Assembly: GCF_004354365.1 (NCBI RefSeq)
Contig: NZ_SJCY01000011.1
Coordinates: 1 to 64,000, forward strand
DNA length: 64,000 nt
Direction of reading: 5' to 3'
Source of the DNA: Pedobacter changchengzhani
GTDB lineage: Bacteria; Bacteroidota; Bacteroidia; Sphingobacteriales; Sphingobacteriaceae
Of this stretch, positions 1 to 10,474 are shown one piece after another. The stretch's first letter is position 1. Each line of letters begins with the position of its first letter. Below the pieces are notes generated by a model that saw only the letters and a list, made by a program, of their open reading frames with translations, made no database searches and was not told the origin of the DNA. A program made the translations under genes and the position numbers.

Positions 1-20
1 AAAATGAGGGATAAACCCTC
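1..20 (-). terminator. Possible terminator hairpin after the first reverse operon
   Basis: Read on the reverse strand, GAGGG-TTTAT-CCCTC is followed by ATTTT at the window edge, just after the stop codon of the membrane protein gene. The stem has only 5 bp and the T-tract runs off the window, so this is a weak call. Confidence 0.4.
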
Positions 21-28
21 GTTTAACA

Positions 29-529
29 CTAATATTTTCGATGAAAAACTAAAAACAACGACGAAAAATCGAAGAGAAAATCAAAAAAAATGAAAAACAA
101 ATAATGTCTCACTTTTGCAACGGTCTTCGAATGTCTTTTTGCGAAATTTAAAGCTTTAAAAGGCGTTATTAACATAAAAACCGAAAAGTTAGCTAATATT
201 AAAAATGGAAATGGCAAAAAACCACTAAGGCTTACTAAGAGATAGTTTACAAATACAACACCGGCATAAAACTTTTTGGGGTTTCCCTTATCAAGCGCAT
301 AACTATTAATTTTACTAAACAGCGACATTAAAAAAACGATACTCAAAATTGTCCTTAACGGAGCATTTATACCAGAATTTTCTTTTTCTTGAAAAAACCG
401 CCAAGCTTTGTAAACCCACCAAAATTCGTACAATCCTAGCGTTAAAATAGAAAGTATTACAAATTTTGTTGTACTAATTAGGTATTGAGTTTCTATTTGA
501 TCATTTCTTTCAGCCAATTGTTCTATCAT
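29..529 (-). CDS. Small multi-pass membrane protein, DUF4234-like
   Basis: This is a 166-residue protein with about four hydrophobic stretches (roughly residues 22-40, 60-75, 85-120 and 143-160), so it should sit in the inner membrane. The segment LTLGLYEFWWVYKAWRFF near residues 35-52 resembles the first helix and the following aromatic, basic motif of DUF4234-type proteins; that is recognition from memory. It is the last gene of a probable three-gene reverse operon, 28 nt after the acetyltransferase gene. Its C-terminal tail is low in complexity and rich in Phe, Lys and Asp, reflecting an A/T-rich 3' end. No function is known to me. Confidence 0.6.
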   Translation of the reverse strand: MIEQLAERNDQIETQYLISTTKFVILSILTLGLYEFWWVYKAWRFFQEKENSGINAPLRTILSIVFLMSLFSKINSYALDKGNPKKFYAGVVFVNYLLVSLSGFLPFPFLILANFSVFMLITPFKALNFAKRHSKTVAKVRHYLFFIFFDFLFDFSSLFLVFHRKY

Positions 530-557
530 TTTTAAGCGTTTGTAAGGTTACGGATTA

Positions 558-1061
558 TCAAAATATCAATCGCCAGTTAAATAAACTTTCATCGTCCCCA
601 ACTTTCTCAAAGCCATTTTTTTCTAAAATTCGCCACGATGGCATATTGGTTTTTGCAGTTTGCGCGAAGATGGATTTAACAAAATCTTGTCTTTTAGCCC
701 ACGCTAAAATACACGCTATTGCTTCAGTCATGTAACCTTTGCCTCTAAATGCTTTAAAAGTGCTGTATCCAATTTCTATTTCGCCATCAACATCTGGTAA
801 ACTTAAAAAATGAATGTCGCCAATTATTTTGCTTTGAGTTTTTAAAATAATTACCCACAATGAAGTAAAAAGGTGGTTTTTGCCAGCATCTTTTACATCA
901 GGTAAAATATTTTCAACAAAACCTTCCTCAACTTTGTTGGAAATAATGTACTGACTTCTATTTAAGCGTAAATCTTTTTCCAAAGATCCATCATTTTTAA
1001 GGTATTTTGTCAACTGTTTACTGCTTAACGGCTTTAAAATAAGATTATGGCTTTCTATCAT
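558..1061 (-). CDS. GNAT-family N-acetyltransferase (RimJ/RimL-like)
   Basis: The 167-residue length and fold order fit a single GNAT domain using acetyl-CoA. The start has the RimJ/RimL look (LILKPLSSKQL), a GEIEIGYS strand is followed by the acetyl-CoA pyrophosphate loop RGKGYM at residues 106-111, and the end carries the usual N-x-PSWRILEKNGF pattern near 140-152. RimJ/RimL relatives acetylate ribosomal protein N-termini, small molecules or antibiotics; the substrate here cannot be told. The gene starts 1 nt after the stop of the upstream secreted-protein gene, so the two are almost certainly cotranscribed. Confidence 0.8.
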   Translation of the reverse strand: MIESHNLILKPLSSKQLTKYLKNDGSLEKDLRLNRSQYIISNKVEEGFVENILPDVKDAGKNHLFTSLWVIILKTQSKIIGDIHFLSLPDVDGEIEIGYSTFKAFRGKGYMTEAIACILAWAKRQDFVKSIFAQTAKTNMPSWRILEKNGFEKVGDDESLFNWRLIF

Positions 1062-1062
1062 G

Positions 1063-1548
1063 CTAATATTTTAAAGTAGTAAATTTCAAAATGGTAGCGT
1101 TCAAATGTTCACAATTAGTCATTAAATTTCCATATTTATTTTTATTATTCACCTTATATCCGCCAATCCTATTGGTGTTACAGGCATTACAACCATCAGG
1201 CAAATAATAATATCCCTTGTAAGCAAAGGCACTAAAATTTATATTCGTAACGCAAGGCGATAATATTTGGTGCTGTTTAACATGTCCTTTAAACAAACTG
1301 TCGATCTCTAAACTGTTAAAAATTTGGTATTCAATTGCAAATTGTGGGTCCAATTCATTTTGAAGAACGAGTTTGCCAACAACTTTTTTGTTAAAGTTAA
1401 AGGTCGAATCTTTTATAAATTCAATTTTCCAGTTGTTCGGTGGTACAAATGATTTCCAATCTGCATAAAAATCCTGACTAAAAACAGAAAGTGAAGATAG
1501 GGATACAATAACGAAAAAGTATAGTTTTTTAAAATCTGGCATTGGCAT
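1063..1548 (-). CDS. Secreted hypothetical protein
   Basis: This 161-residue protein begins with a basic, hydrophobic signal peptide (about residues 1-24, cleavage likely after VFSQ) and has four Cys in the mature part, two of them in a GCNACNTN segment. It is probably periplasmic or surface exposed. The start at 1548 is preferred over an in-frame ATG two codons later because AGGAG lies about 8 nt upstream of it, an unusually good Shine-Dalgarno site for this phylum. It is the first gene of the reverse operon that continues into the acetyltransferase. I do not recognise the family. Confidence 0.6.
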   Translation of the reverse strand: MPMPDFKKLYFFVIVSLSSLSVFSQDFYADWKSFVPPNNWKIEFIKDSTFNFNKKVVGKLVLQNELDPQFAIEYQIFNSLEIDSLFKGHVKQHQILSPCVTNINFSAFAYKGYYYLPDGCNACNTNRIGGYKVNNKNKYGNLMTNCEHLNATILKFTTLKY

Positions 1549-1599
1549 TAATCATCTCCTAAGATAATATTTTCTTTAACATTTGCTCGTCAAAAGTAA

Positions 1600-3918
<2,319 letters not shown>

Positions 3919-3939
3919 AATATTATTAACTGAATTTTC

Positions 3940-3976
3940 AAGGCCCTCGATTTTTTGAAATCGAGGGCCTTTTTTA
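3940..3976 (+). terminator. Rho-independent terminator of icd
   Basis: AGGCCCTCGATTT (3941-3953) pairs with AAATCGAGGGCCT (3958-3970) across a 4-nt loop, followed by a T-run, 22 nt after the icd stop codon. Confidence 0.93.
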
Positions 3977-4656
3977 TGGGTTATTACCTTCTATTGAATA
4001 CTCAAGAGTATAAAACCATTTAGCCTCTACGTCTTTCCCACGCAGGTGGGAATCTTATAGCAATAAGCAATTTTATTCAGTACTAGGATTCTGGTTTTTT
4101 TATCGGTTGATGCCCTCACCAATCAGTACGCTCGAATTATTTAGACGTACTTTTATTTATGCACCATGCTTTCCCCCCTTTGGAGGGCGCAGGGGGAGGA
4201 TTCTGTTTTGACGCAGCTCTACGGTTTGGCGAGGATACCAACCGATAGGTAATATAAAAAAAATCGTCATTTCGAGCGAAGCCGAGAAATCTTTAACCTA
4301 TGTTATCAACACTTAAGAGACTTTTCCGTTTCTCTACACTCTGCCAAAGGCATTAATTTGTGACAGTCGAAAAGACCAGCTCTTTTTTTTGATCTCTGCA
4401 TTGCGGTATTTCTATACTATTTATAAGCTTTATGTTGGTTTAGTTTTTGCGTGAGGGATAGTAGTGGAAAGCCCGGAGACCGCTTTTTTGCGGTTGAGGA
4501 CTTGAAGCGTATAGCCCGACCCCTTACCTCTTCGGTAATGGGGCACCTGCCTGCCGGCAGGCAGGCGCCCAAATAAATTTTATCCAATAACCATCAACAA
4601 CTCAAACCATATGTCCAATACTTTGTTATAATTGAATAAAAATAGGAGATAAAATT
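3977..4656. repeat. 680-bp non-coding region packed with dispersed repeats
   Basis: No plausible gene is seen. The region holds a TTCCCACGCAGGTGGGAA hairpin (4035-4052), a second copy of which is near 45698; the motif CGAGCGAAGCCGAGAAATCT (from about 4275); a segment with AGTGGAAAGCCCGGAGACCG (from 4462) that matches pieces near 10.35 kb; a CCCC-TTACC/GGTAA-TGGGG hairpin (4520-4543); and the perfect 20-bp palindrome CCTGCCTGCCGGCAGGCAGG (4546-4565), related to one at 45447-45466. Confidence 0.75.
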
Positions 4657-5064
4657 ATGGCTACCGAAGAAAATAAAGGCTCGAACGATAAAATACACAC
4701 CACTACCGAAAATAGTGAAATTAATAACGAAAATCTATCATTTGATGAGCGTAAGCAGAGTTACGAATTGGATGTAAAAGGCGATAACAAAGACTATGAT
4801 CACCCAATGGGATACGAAACTGTTGCAACTGGTGCTAAAGATGATGATTCGACTTACGATAATTCTAACCCTTATGTAGGCGATGAATATGCCAAAGATG
4901 AGGCAATTGCCGATGACGAATTAGATGAATTAGGGATGCATGTAGATAATGGCGAGAGTGTAAAATTAAGTTCTGAAGATGAAATTTTGGCTCGAACACC
5001 TGAGGATGATCGTGATGATTTAGACGAGGAAGGTTATCCTGTTAATGATATAGAGAAGAAATAA
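4657..5064 (+). CDS. Small acidic, probably disordered protein
   Basis: This 135-residue protein is very rich in Asp, Glu, Asn and Lys, with no hydrophobic core, no signal peptide and a DD/DEL-rich centre, so it is likely soluble and intrinsically disordered. An AGGAG box about 9 nt before the ATG supports the start. It resembles in style, though not clearly in sequence, the acidic protein at 9216-9476. Such small acidic proteins are common in Sphingobacteriaceae. I know of no function. Confidence 0.6.
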   Translation: MATEENKGSNDKIHTTTENSEINNENLSFDERKQSYELDVKGDNKDYDHPMGYETVATGAKDDDSTYDNSNPYVGDEYAKDEAIADDELDELGMHVDNGESVKLSSEDEILARTPEDDRDDLDEEGYPVNDIEKK

Positions 5065-5241
5065 GTTACGGGTTATGTGTTACGAGTTGTCTGTTTGAGC
5101 GCCAAATTAAGAACTAAAAATAAGTTTTGTGTTGCGTGTCGCGTGGTTGAACACCAACTTAAAAATTACAGCTACGTACCTTTTTATGCTATATTTTTCG
5201 TTCTCCTAGCCCGTAACTTATAACCCGCAACTCGCAACCTT
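5065..5241. repeat. Intergenic copies of the AACTCG(C/T)AACCCGTAAC repeat
   Basis: Reverse-oriented GTTACGGGTTATGTG and ACGAGTTGTCTG occur right after the stop codon (5066-5093), and GCCCGTAACTTATAACCCGC plus AACTCGCAACC at 5210-5240. Further copies are at 50938-50965 and, strikingly, inside the deacetylase gene at 48781-48850. Confidence 0.6.
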
Positions 5242-7050
5242 TTAAGGACTAATATCTAAATTAAATTTTTTTCTTAAATCGTCTAACTTAGGGTTTTTGC
5301 CGAGCAGGTAATCGTACTTTTCTCTATTTCCATAAAGTCTGTTTTCTATTTTACGCTCAACCTGTTTAAAAATAATATCTATCGCAAAGTTTTGGAGTTC
5401 ATTTCTTAAAAAGTTCATTAACTCTACCGACTCTTGTTGAATGAGTTGCTCTTGCGTTTTGCTCTCTACCGAAATTTCGATTAGCACATCACTTTTAAGC
5501 GTTGGTGCAAAATTATTAAGAATGGTGTAAAGGTTAATTTTATCGGCATCTTTTAAAATCTGAATATACCGGTTCCAAATTTCTAAAAGTTTATCATAAT
5601 TAAAAGCTTCTCTGGCTTCGCCTGTAACGGTTTTTGGCGTATTATCATCATCGCCATTTGCAACCCGCCCCAAATCATTTAAAGATGGAATTAAGGTATT
5701 TAAAGAATTTGATTTCGGGATATTAATACTAATAGACGACGCCGAAGCGGGTAGTGCCACTTTAACCTTTTCACTTTCAGCTACTTCGCTTTGAGCTTTG
5801 AGCTTTAAGCTTTCAGCTGCTTTACTTCCTTCGCTTTCAGCTTTCAGCTTTAAGCTTTCAGCTTCCTGGGCTACGACATTAGTTTTTTTTTTATCCTGAT
5901 CTTGGTCAGTTGCTGTGGTTGATGTAGGTTTTAAAGGTTGCTGTGCAAGGTGGACGACGGATCGAATGTGGCACATTTTAATCAGTGCGAGTTCTACCTG
6001 TAGCCTTTGATTTTTGGAGGTTTTATAATTTAAATCGCAAATGTTTGCCAAATTTAGCGCCGTTAATAAAAACGAAAGTTCGGTCTGTTTTGCCTGTTCT
6101 AAGTATTTCTGCCTAATATTTTCGCTTACTTCTAAAAGTTTTAAGGTAGATGCATCTTTACCTACCAATAAATTACGAAGATGGCTCGCCAACCCATTTA
6201 TAAAATTATTTCCATCGAAACCATTATTCAAAATTTCATCAAATAGGAGCAAGGTTTGGCTAACCTCGGCTGTAGTTAGGTGTTCAGTAATTTTAAAAAA
6301 GTAGTCGTAATCTAAAATATTTAAATTGTCGATTACCGATTTGTAGGTGATATTTTTGTTTGAGTAGCTGGCAATTTGATCAAACATCGATAACGCATCG
6401 CGTAAACCGCCATCGGCCTTTTGTGCAATAATATGTAAGCCATCAATTTCTACAGTAATGGCTTCTCGCTTTGCGATAGATACTAAATGATTTGATATAT
6501 CTTCTACTTGTATGCGGTTGAAATCAAAAATCTGACAACGGGATAAAATAGTTGGCAAAATTTTATGCTTCTCAGTAGTTGCCAATATAAAAATTGCATA
6601 AGGTGGCGGTTCTTCTAAAGTTTTTAGAAATGCATTAAATGCACTTGCCGAAAGCATGTGAACCTCATCAATAATATAAATTTTATACTTACCCGCTTGT
6701 GGTGGTATTCTAACTTGTTCTGTTAAGCTTCTAATATCATCAACCGAGTTGTTCGATGCTGCATCGAGCTCATGAACGTTAAAAGAATGACCTGTTTGAA
6801 AGGAAATGCAATTTTCGCATTCGCCGCAGGCTTCGGTATCTGCAGTTAAATTGGTGCAGTTTATGGTTTTTGCTAAAATACGGGCGCAAGTGGTTTTACC
6901 AACTCCTCGCGGACCGCAAAATAAGAAAGCCTGTGCAAGCTGATTATTTTTAATAGCATTTTTTAGTGTTCCGGTAATGTGCTGTTGCCCAACTACGGTT
7001 TCAAACGTAGCCGGTCTGTATTTTCGTGCCGAAACAATAAAATTTTCCAT
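5242..7050 (-). CDS. dnaX: DNA polymerase III subunit gamma/tau
   Basis: DnaX is the AAA+ motor of the clamp loader that places the sliding clamp on DNA. At 602 residues it is a tau-length product: Walker A GPRGVGKTT at 46-54, zinc-binding Cys at 65, 75, 78 and 81, Walker B IIDEVH at 126-131, the SRC arginine-finger motif near 170, then a linker and a tau-like C-terminus ending in KNPKLDDLRKKFNLDI. A GTG at 7056 is also in frame, but ATG at 7050 gives the family start MENFIVSARKYRP. The linker (about residues 392-425) is a repetitive AESLKLKAESE-like segment encoded by an intergenic-type repeat (see findings). The gene appears monocistronic. Confidence 0.96.
   Translation of the reverse strand: MENFIVSARKYRPATFETVVGQQHITGTLKNAIKNNQLAQAFLFCGPRGVGKTTCARILAKTINCTNLTADTEACGECENCISFQTGHSFNVHELDAASNNSVDDIRSLTEQVRIPPQAGKYKIYIIDEVHMLSASAFNAFLKTLEEPPPYAIFILATTEKHKILPTILSRCQIFDFNRIQVEDISNHLVSIAKREAITVEIDGLHIIAQKADGGLRDALSMFDQIASYSNKNITYKSVIDNLNILDYDYFFKITEHLTTAEVSQTLLLFDEILNNGFDGNNFINGLASHLRNLLVGKDASTLKLLEVSENIRQKYLEQAKQTELSFLLTALNLANICDLNYKTSKNQRLQVELALIKMCHIRSVVHLAQQPLKPTSTTATDQDQDKKKTNVVAQEAESLKLKAESEGSKAAESLKLKAQSEVAESEKVKVALPASASSISINIPKSNSLNTLIPSLNDLGRVANGDDDNTPKTVTGEAREAFNYDKLLEIWNRYIQILKDADKINLYTILNNFAPTLKSDVLIEISVESKTQEQLIQQESVELMNFLRNELQNFAIDIIFKQVERKIENRLYGNREKYDYLLGKNPKLDDLRKKFNLDISP
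5771..5866. repeat. CTTTCAGCTTTAAG-type repeat inside dnaX
   Basis: About 95 bp of near-identical AGCTTTAAGCTTTCAGC units within the dnaX coding sequence, encoding two ESLKLKA units. The same letter pattern (GCTTAAAG..CTGAAAG) recurs in the non-coding array at 50667-50931. Confidence 0.7.
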
Positions 7051-7135
7051 TGGCACGAAAATATGAAATTTTTTATGGTTTGAGGTGATTGAAAATTAGA
7101 ATGTTGAAAAATTGGCTGTTACGTGCGTTAAAAGG

Positions 7136-7891
7136 CTATTTTACGTAATAGTAAAACCGCTTATAACCATCCTCGAAATTTTTAAAGCTGCCAAACGTAG
7201 TGGAAATTGCATCTTCACTGGTTTTACCCTGTTTAATTAGTTTTACAATATTGGTAAGTGCTGCGCTATTTTTTGTTTTTACCAAAAAATAAATCACGCT
7301 GTAAGCGGTACTATAGTTATCGGCAATGCCTTCGGTGTAAAAATTGTTTGCATTTAAACTAAAAAAAGTTTGTAATCTGTTTTTCTCTTTCAATTCTATA
7401 CCTGTTTTAATATTTTGAATAATGCGTTGTTGCGGAGATGAATACAAATCGCCATTTTCATCAAAGTCAAAAGTTTCGAAAAACTCTGCCATCCCTTCGT
7501 TGAGCCAGCGAGGAGGGTTTTTAAAGTTCGATTGCATTAAACCATGGCTGACTTCGTGTAGCGAAATAGATATATAATCACTACTCTTAAATAAAAAAGC
7601 TTCGTTTACGTTACTTGCGTAAAAACCATCTGCCGACTTAAGAATTTCATATTGCTGTTTTAATGCCTTAAAATCTTTTATCTTTCCGTAAATGTTGAGA
7701 GTTATCGGAACATCAAAATTAATATCCGTGTCGAAAATCTCGTTATAAAACATACGCTCGTAATTTAACAGTCTTGCAATTTTTTTATTGTCAGATTCTT
7801 TAATTACGCAATTTATCGGCCTAATAGTTAGCGCTTGCCCAAAAGCGTGTGTTGTAAAAAGTATAAAAATAATTACGATTAGTTTGCTCAT
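7136..7891 (-). CDS. Secreted gluzincin-type metallopeptidase-like protein
   Basis: The 251-residue protein has a signal peptide (about residues 1-19, cleavage near AFGQA) and a zinc-binding motif HEVSH at 112-116 followed 15 residues later by NEGMAE (131-136), which supplies the Glu third ligand of gluzincins. The spacing and the PRWLNEGMAEFFE signature fit the peptidase-MA/DUF1570-like group, so it is probably a periplasmic or exported peptidase; the substrate is unknown. It stands alone between dnaX and the ribosomal operon, whose promoter it faces. Confidence 0.72.
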   Translation of the reverse strand: MSKLIVIIFILFTTHAFGQALTIRPINCVIKESDNKKIARLLNYERMFYNEIFDTDINFDVPITLNIYGKIKDFKALKQQYEILKSADGFYASNVNEAFLFKSSDYISISLHEVSHGLMQSNFKNPPRWLNEGMAEFFETFDFDENGDLYSSPQQRIIQNIKTGIELKEKNRLQTFFSLNANNFYTEGIADNYSTAYSVIYFLVKTKNSAALTNIVKLIKQGKTSEDAISTTFGSFKNFEDGYKRFYYYVK

Positions 7892-7976
7892 TTAGGTTTA
7901 TTTTGCGGAAGTAATGATACATAAAATTTAAAATATTTCAATTGGTTGTTTTAAGTTGGTTATTTATAATTAAACC

Positions 7977-8007
7977 TTTGATTTTTAGAAATATATTACT
8001 ATTTTTG
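7977..8007 (+). promoter_or_regulatory. Bacteroidota-type promoter of the rpsF operon
   Basis: TTTG at 7977-7980, a 19-bp spacer, then TATTTTTG at 8000-8007. This matches the known phylum consensus (-33 TTTG, -7 TAnnTTTG) at both boxes and leaves a leader of about 75 nt before rpsF. Confidence 0.75.
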
Positions 8008-8087
8008 TGCCTCCTAAAAAAAAAGGGAGCTCTTGTTGAGTAACCGCATTTAATTAGGATTAAAAAATTAAAAACAATTTTATAACA

Positions 8088-8444
8088 ATGAATCAGTACG
8101 AAACTGTTATCGTTCTAACCCCGTTGTTGTCAGAAGATGTTGCGAAAGAAGCTATGGCTAAATTCAAAGCAGTTTTAACTGATGGCGGAGCCGAAATTAT
8201 CCATGAAGATAATTGGGGTTTAAGAAAATTAGCGTATCCGATTGCTAAAAAAACAAACGGATTTTTCAACTTAACCGAGTATAGTGCTCCGGGAGATTTG
8301 ATTAGTAAATTAGAGTTACAATTGAAACGTGATGAGCGTGTGCTTCGTTTTTTAACCATTAGGTTAGATAAACATGCCTTAGCTTATAACGAGAAAAAGC
8401 GTAGCGGTGCATTTAACAAAAAAACTAAGGAGGTTGCAGCGTAA
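8088..8444 (+). CDS. rpsF: 30S ribosomal protein S6
   Basis: S6 binds the central domain of 16S rRNA together with S18. The 118-residue protein has the family start [17 protein letters not shown], the [13 protein letters not shown] strand and the [26 protein letters not shown] region typical of S6 (here read as [19 protein letters not shown]). It is the first gene of rpsF-rpsR-rplI; its TAA stop shares one base with the rpsR ATG (TAATG), so translation is coupled. The leader carries a CCG triplet after a small hairpin, which could be the S6:S18 feedback site, but that is not established here. Confidence 0.96.
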   Translation: MNQYETVIVLTPLLSEDVAKEAMAKFKAVLTDGGAEIIHEDNWGLRKLAYPIAKKTNGFFNLTEYSAPGDLISKLELQLKRDERVLRFLTIRLDKHALAYNEKKRSGAFNKKTKEVAA

Positions 8445-8707
8445 TGGCAAGAGAACAAATACAATACGTTACTGCCCCTAAAGTAGAGGATAACCGTAAA
8501 AAATATTGTCGTTTTAAGAAAAACGGAATTAAATATATTGATTACAAAGACGCAAACTTTTTGTTAAAATTTATTAACGATCAAGGTAAACTTTTACCAC
8601 GCCGTTTAACTGGTACATCATTAAAATTTCAACGTAAAGTGGCGCAGGCTGTTAAACGCGCTCGCCACATTGGTTTGTTACCTTTCGTTGCTGACCAATT
8701 AAAATAG
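8444..8707 (+). CDS. rpsR: 30S ribosomal protein S18
   Basis: The 87-residue basic protein has the S18 core [19 protein letters not shown], then RRLTGTS and the C-terminal [17 protein letters not shown] helix. S18 binds 16S rRNA as a heterodimer with S6. Its ATG overlaps the rpsF stop by one base, and rplI follows after 9 nt. Length and context are as expected for Bacteroidota. Confidence 0.97.
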   Translation: MAREQIQYVTAPKVEDNRKKYCRFKKNGIKYIDYKDANFLLKFINDQGKLLPRRLTGTSLKFQRKVAQAVKRARHIGLLPFVADQLK

Positions 8708-8716
8708 AAGATTGAT

Positions 8717-9160
8717 ATGGAAATTATTTTAAAACAAGATATCAAATCACTAGGTGAGAAGGATGATGTAGTGAATGTTAAGAATGGTTATGGCCGTAAC
8801 TACTTAATTCCGCAAGGATTTGGTATTTTAGCTACAACCTCTGCAAAAAAGGTTTTAGCAGAAAACTTAAAGCAAGCTGCTTTTAAACAAGATAAAATTA
8901 AAAAAGATGCAGAAGGTATCGCAGAACGTTTAGCTGATGTTAAACTTTCTATCGGTGCTAAAGCAGGCGAAAGCGGTAAAATATTTGGTGCGGTTAATAC
9001 CATCCAAATTGCTGAAGCTTTAAAAGCTAAAGGCTTTGAAGTTGACCGTCGTCGTATTACTTTCGAAACTGATCCGAAAATGATTGGTGAATACGTAGCT
9101 AACTTAAACTTACACAAAGAAGTTAAAGTTAAAGTTCCTTTTGAAGTAGTTGCTGAGTAA
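8717..9160 (+). CDS. rplI: 50S ribosomal protein L9
   Basis: L9 spans the L1 stalk base of the large subunit and limits frameshifting. The 147-residue protein shows the N-terminal domain MEIILKQDIKSLG with the signature GYGRNYLIPQGFG, a long connecting helix (about residues 40-75), and the C-terminal domain with GKIFGAVNTIQIAEAL. It is the last gene of the rpsF operon and is followed by a strong terminator. Confidence 0.97.
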   Translation: MEIILKQDIKSLGEKDDVVNVKNGYGRNYLIPQGFGILATTSAKKVLAENLKQAAFKQDKIKKDAEGIAERLADVKLSIGAKAGESGKIFGAVNTIQIAEALKAKGFEVDRRRITFETDPKMIGEYVANLNLHKEVKVKVPFEVVAE

Positions 9161-9184
9161 TCTTATTCAAAATCTTATAAGCGT

Positions 9185-9217
9185 AAAAGCTCCGATTGTA
9201 AAATCGGAGCTTTTTTT
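9185..9217 (+). terminator. Rho-independent terminator of the rpsF operon
   Basis: AAAAGCTCCGAT (9185-9196) pairs with ATCGGAGCTTTT (9203-9214) across a 6-nt loop, and the T-run goes on to 9217. It overlaps the stop codon of the convergent gene at 9216-9476. Confidence 0.93.
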
Positions 9218-9476
9218 ATTTTTCTTCTGAAAAGGGTTGATTCCCTGCGTGTCCTTTATTGCCTTTTTCGGCATCTTGCCTCGCTTCTTCTGATCCGAAA
9301 TCGCCTTTGCCAAAGCTCTTTCCTAAAAAGCCAGCATCAGATTCTACCTTATTTTGGTCTGTATTTTCATCGCTATGAAACCGTGGCACTAAACCATCGG
9401 GCATATTGGTTTGATCTACAGAATTTTCGATTTTATCATCTTCCAAATTTTCGTTTTTTATTTTGTTATTTTCCAT
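9216..9476 (-). CDS. Small hydrophilic, acidic protein
   Basis: The 86-residue protein is hydrophilic, with many Glu, Asp, Asn, Lys and Gly and no membrane segment or signal peptide. The C-terminal half has a GFLGKSFGKGDFGSEEARQD stretch and ends GNQPFSEEK. It is probably disordered. Its stop codon lies in the T-run of the rplI terminator, so the two genes are convergent. I do not recognise the family; the coding call rests on the composition and the clean frame. Confidence 0.5.
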   Translation of the reverse strand: MENNKIKNENLEDDKIENSVDQTNMPDGLVPRFHSDENTDQNKVESDAGFLGKSFGKGDFGSEEARQDAEKGNKGHAGNQPFSEEK

Positions 9477-9673
9477 GATGTAGTTCTTTATAAATACAAC
9501 AGCTTTTTTAGGAGATGGTTTTAAGAGGCTGAAATTTAGATTTTCGAGGATCCTGATTTATGGATAAATCGTTTGTTGCATGTTCTGTCCTTAAAAGCGT
9601 TGGTTTAAGCAAAGTATTTGTGAGCTAATTTTAGAAAATTAGTAATGTCATTACTCGCATTTAGTAGTTCTGG

Positions 9674-9758
9674 TCGTCATTCCCGCGCAAACGGAAATCG
9701 TAATGCGAAAGAAGGGCCTATTTATTGCTTTAAGATTCCCACCTACGTGGGAAGGACG
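9674..9758. repeat. Paired-hairpin dispersed element, copy 1
   Basis: A segment of about 85 bp starting GTCGTCATTCCCGCG and ending TTCCCACCTACGTGGGAAGG, with the interior AATGCGAAAGAAGGGCCTA. It aligns along its whole length with 41588-41671. Confidence 0.75.
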
Positions 9759-10150
9759 CAAGTTGGCTGGGGAATTCGTACCAACAAAGATAGGATTGAT
9801 ATCTTAACGGGAGCTGACGCTTCAGTCGGGGTTATGATTAAAGTATAGTGTTCCAAACTTTTAAATTTTGGGTAATATTTCACGAGTTTTTATACGATAG
9901 CTATCGGATTTGAGCCGGTTCGGGCGGTCGTCACATCGAGTGAGCATAGCGACGAGATGTCTGTTTGTTTTTTTGCACTGCGTTAAATTTGGCATTAGTT
10001 TAAAAAGTTGCCCAAACGGATGCCTTTGGCATAGCTTCATCTTTGTTGATCAGGAATGTTTTCCTGACTTACTCAACTTATGATTTTAAATCCTCTACTC
10101 TAGGATTTGGATTACAAATCCAAACCAGCAAAAGAATATAATAATGTTTC

Positions 10151-10192
10151 CTAATCTTCTCCCAAAACTGCATAACGATGATCTGTAGGTTT
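10151..10192 (-). pseudogene. Remnant of a second pruA 3' end
   Basis: The reverse strand reads KPTDHRYAVLGED-stop, against SPTDYRYAFLGED-stop at the end of the intact pruA 280 bp away. The DNA match covers about 40 bp including the TAG stop. Upstream of it the frame soon meets a stop and no further similarity to pruA is visible, so only the last 13 codons remain. Confidence 0.7.
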
Positions 10193-10410
10193 AATATGGA
10201 AGTTATTTGCACAAAACTTTCAAAGTTACCCTATACATCATGCAACGGTATTTAGGTGTATTTACCTGAGTTTTTAAACGGGATTGCAACGATATACTTT
10301 TTTGTTAAGGAAATTTTAATTTTTAAGGTTGGATAACAAAAAAGATTTAGTGGAAAGCCCGACGAACATTAATAAATGTGCTGCTATTGCTTTTCAAAAT
10401 ATCCAAAAAA

Positions 10411-10440
10411 CAAAAACCGCAGATTGCTCAGCGGTCTTCA
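10411..10440 (-). terminator. Probable terminator of pruA
   Basis: On the reverse strand GACCGC-TGAGCAATCT-GCGGTTTTTG forms a 5-bp GC-rich stem with extra inner pairs and a T-run, 35 nt after the pruA stop. Confidence 0.7.
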
Positions 10441-10474
10441 CTTTTTATTTAAATACTTTATACTAAATACTCAA

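Larger units (their letters stand above)
9477..10474. repeat. 1-kb non-coding region with repeats and a pruA remnant
   Basis: The region contains a paired-hairpin repeat (9674-9758), a CGATAGCTATCG palindrome (9893-9904), a GTCACATCGAGTGAGCATAG/ACGAGATGTC segment (about 9929-9961), the pruA 3' remnant (10151-10192), and a repeat piece with GCAACGATATAC and AGTGGAAAGCCCGACGAAC (10270-10400) shared with 45.4 kb. A short open frame through 9645-9848 is made of repeat sequence and is not called. Confidence 0.7.

Noticed and set aside
9645..9848. Open frame of 67 codons on the forward strand
   Set aside because: It runs through the paired-hairpin repeat, and its peptide (IPTYVGRT) is the translation of the repeat.
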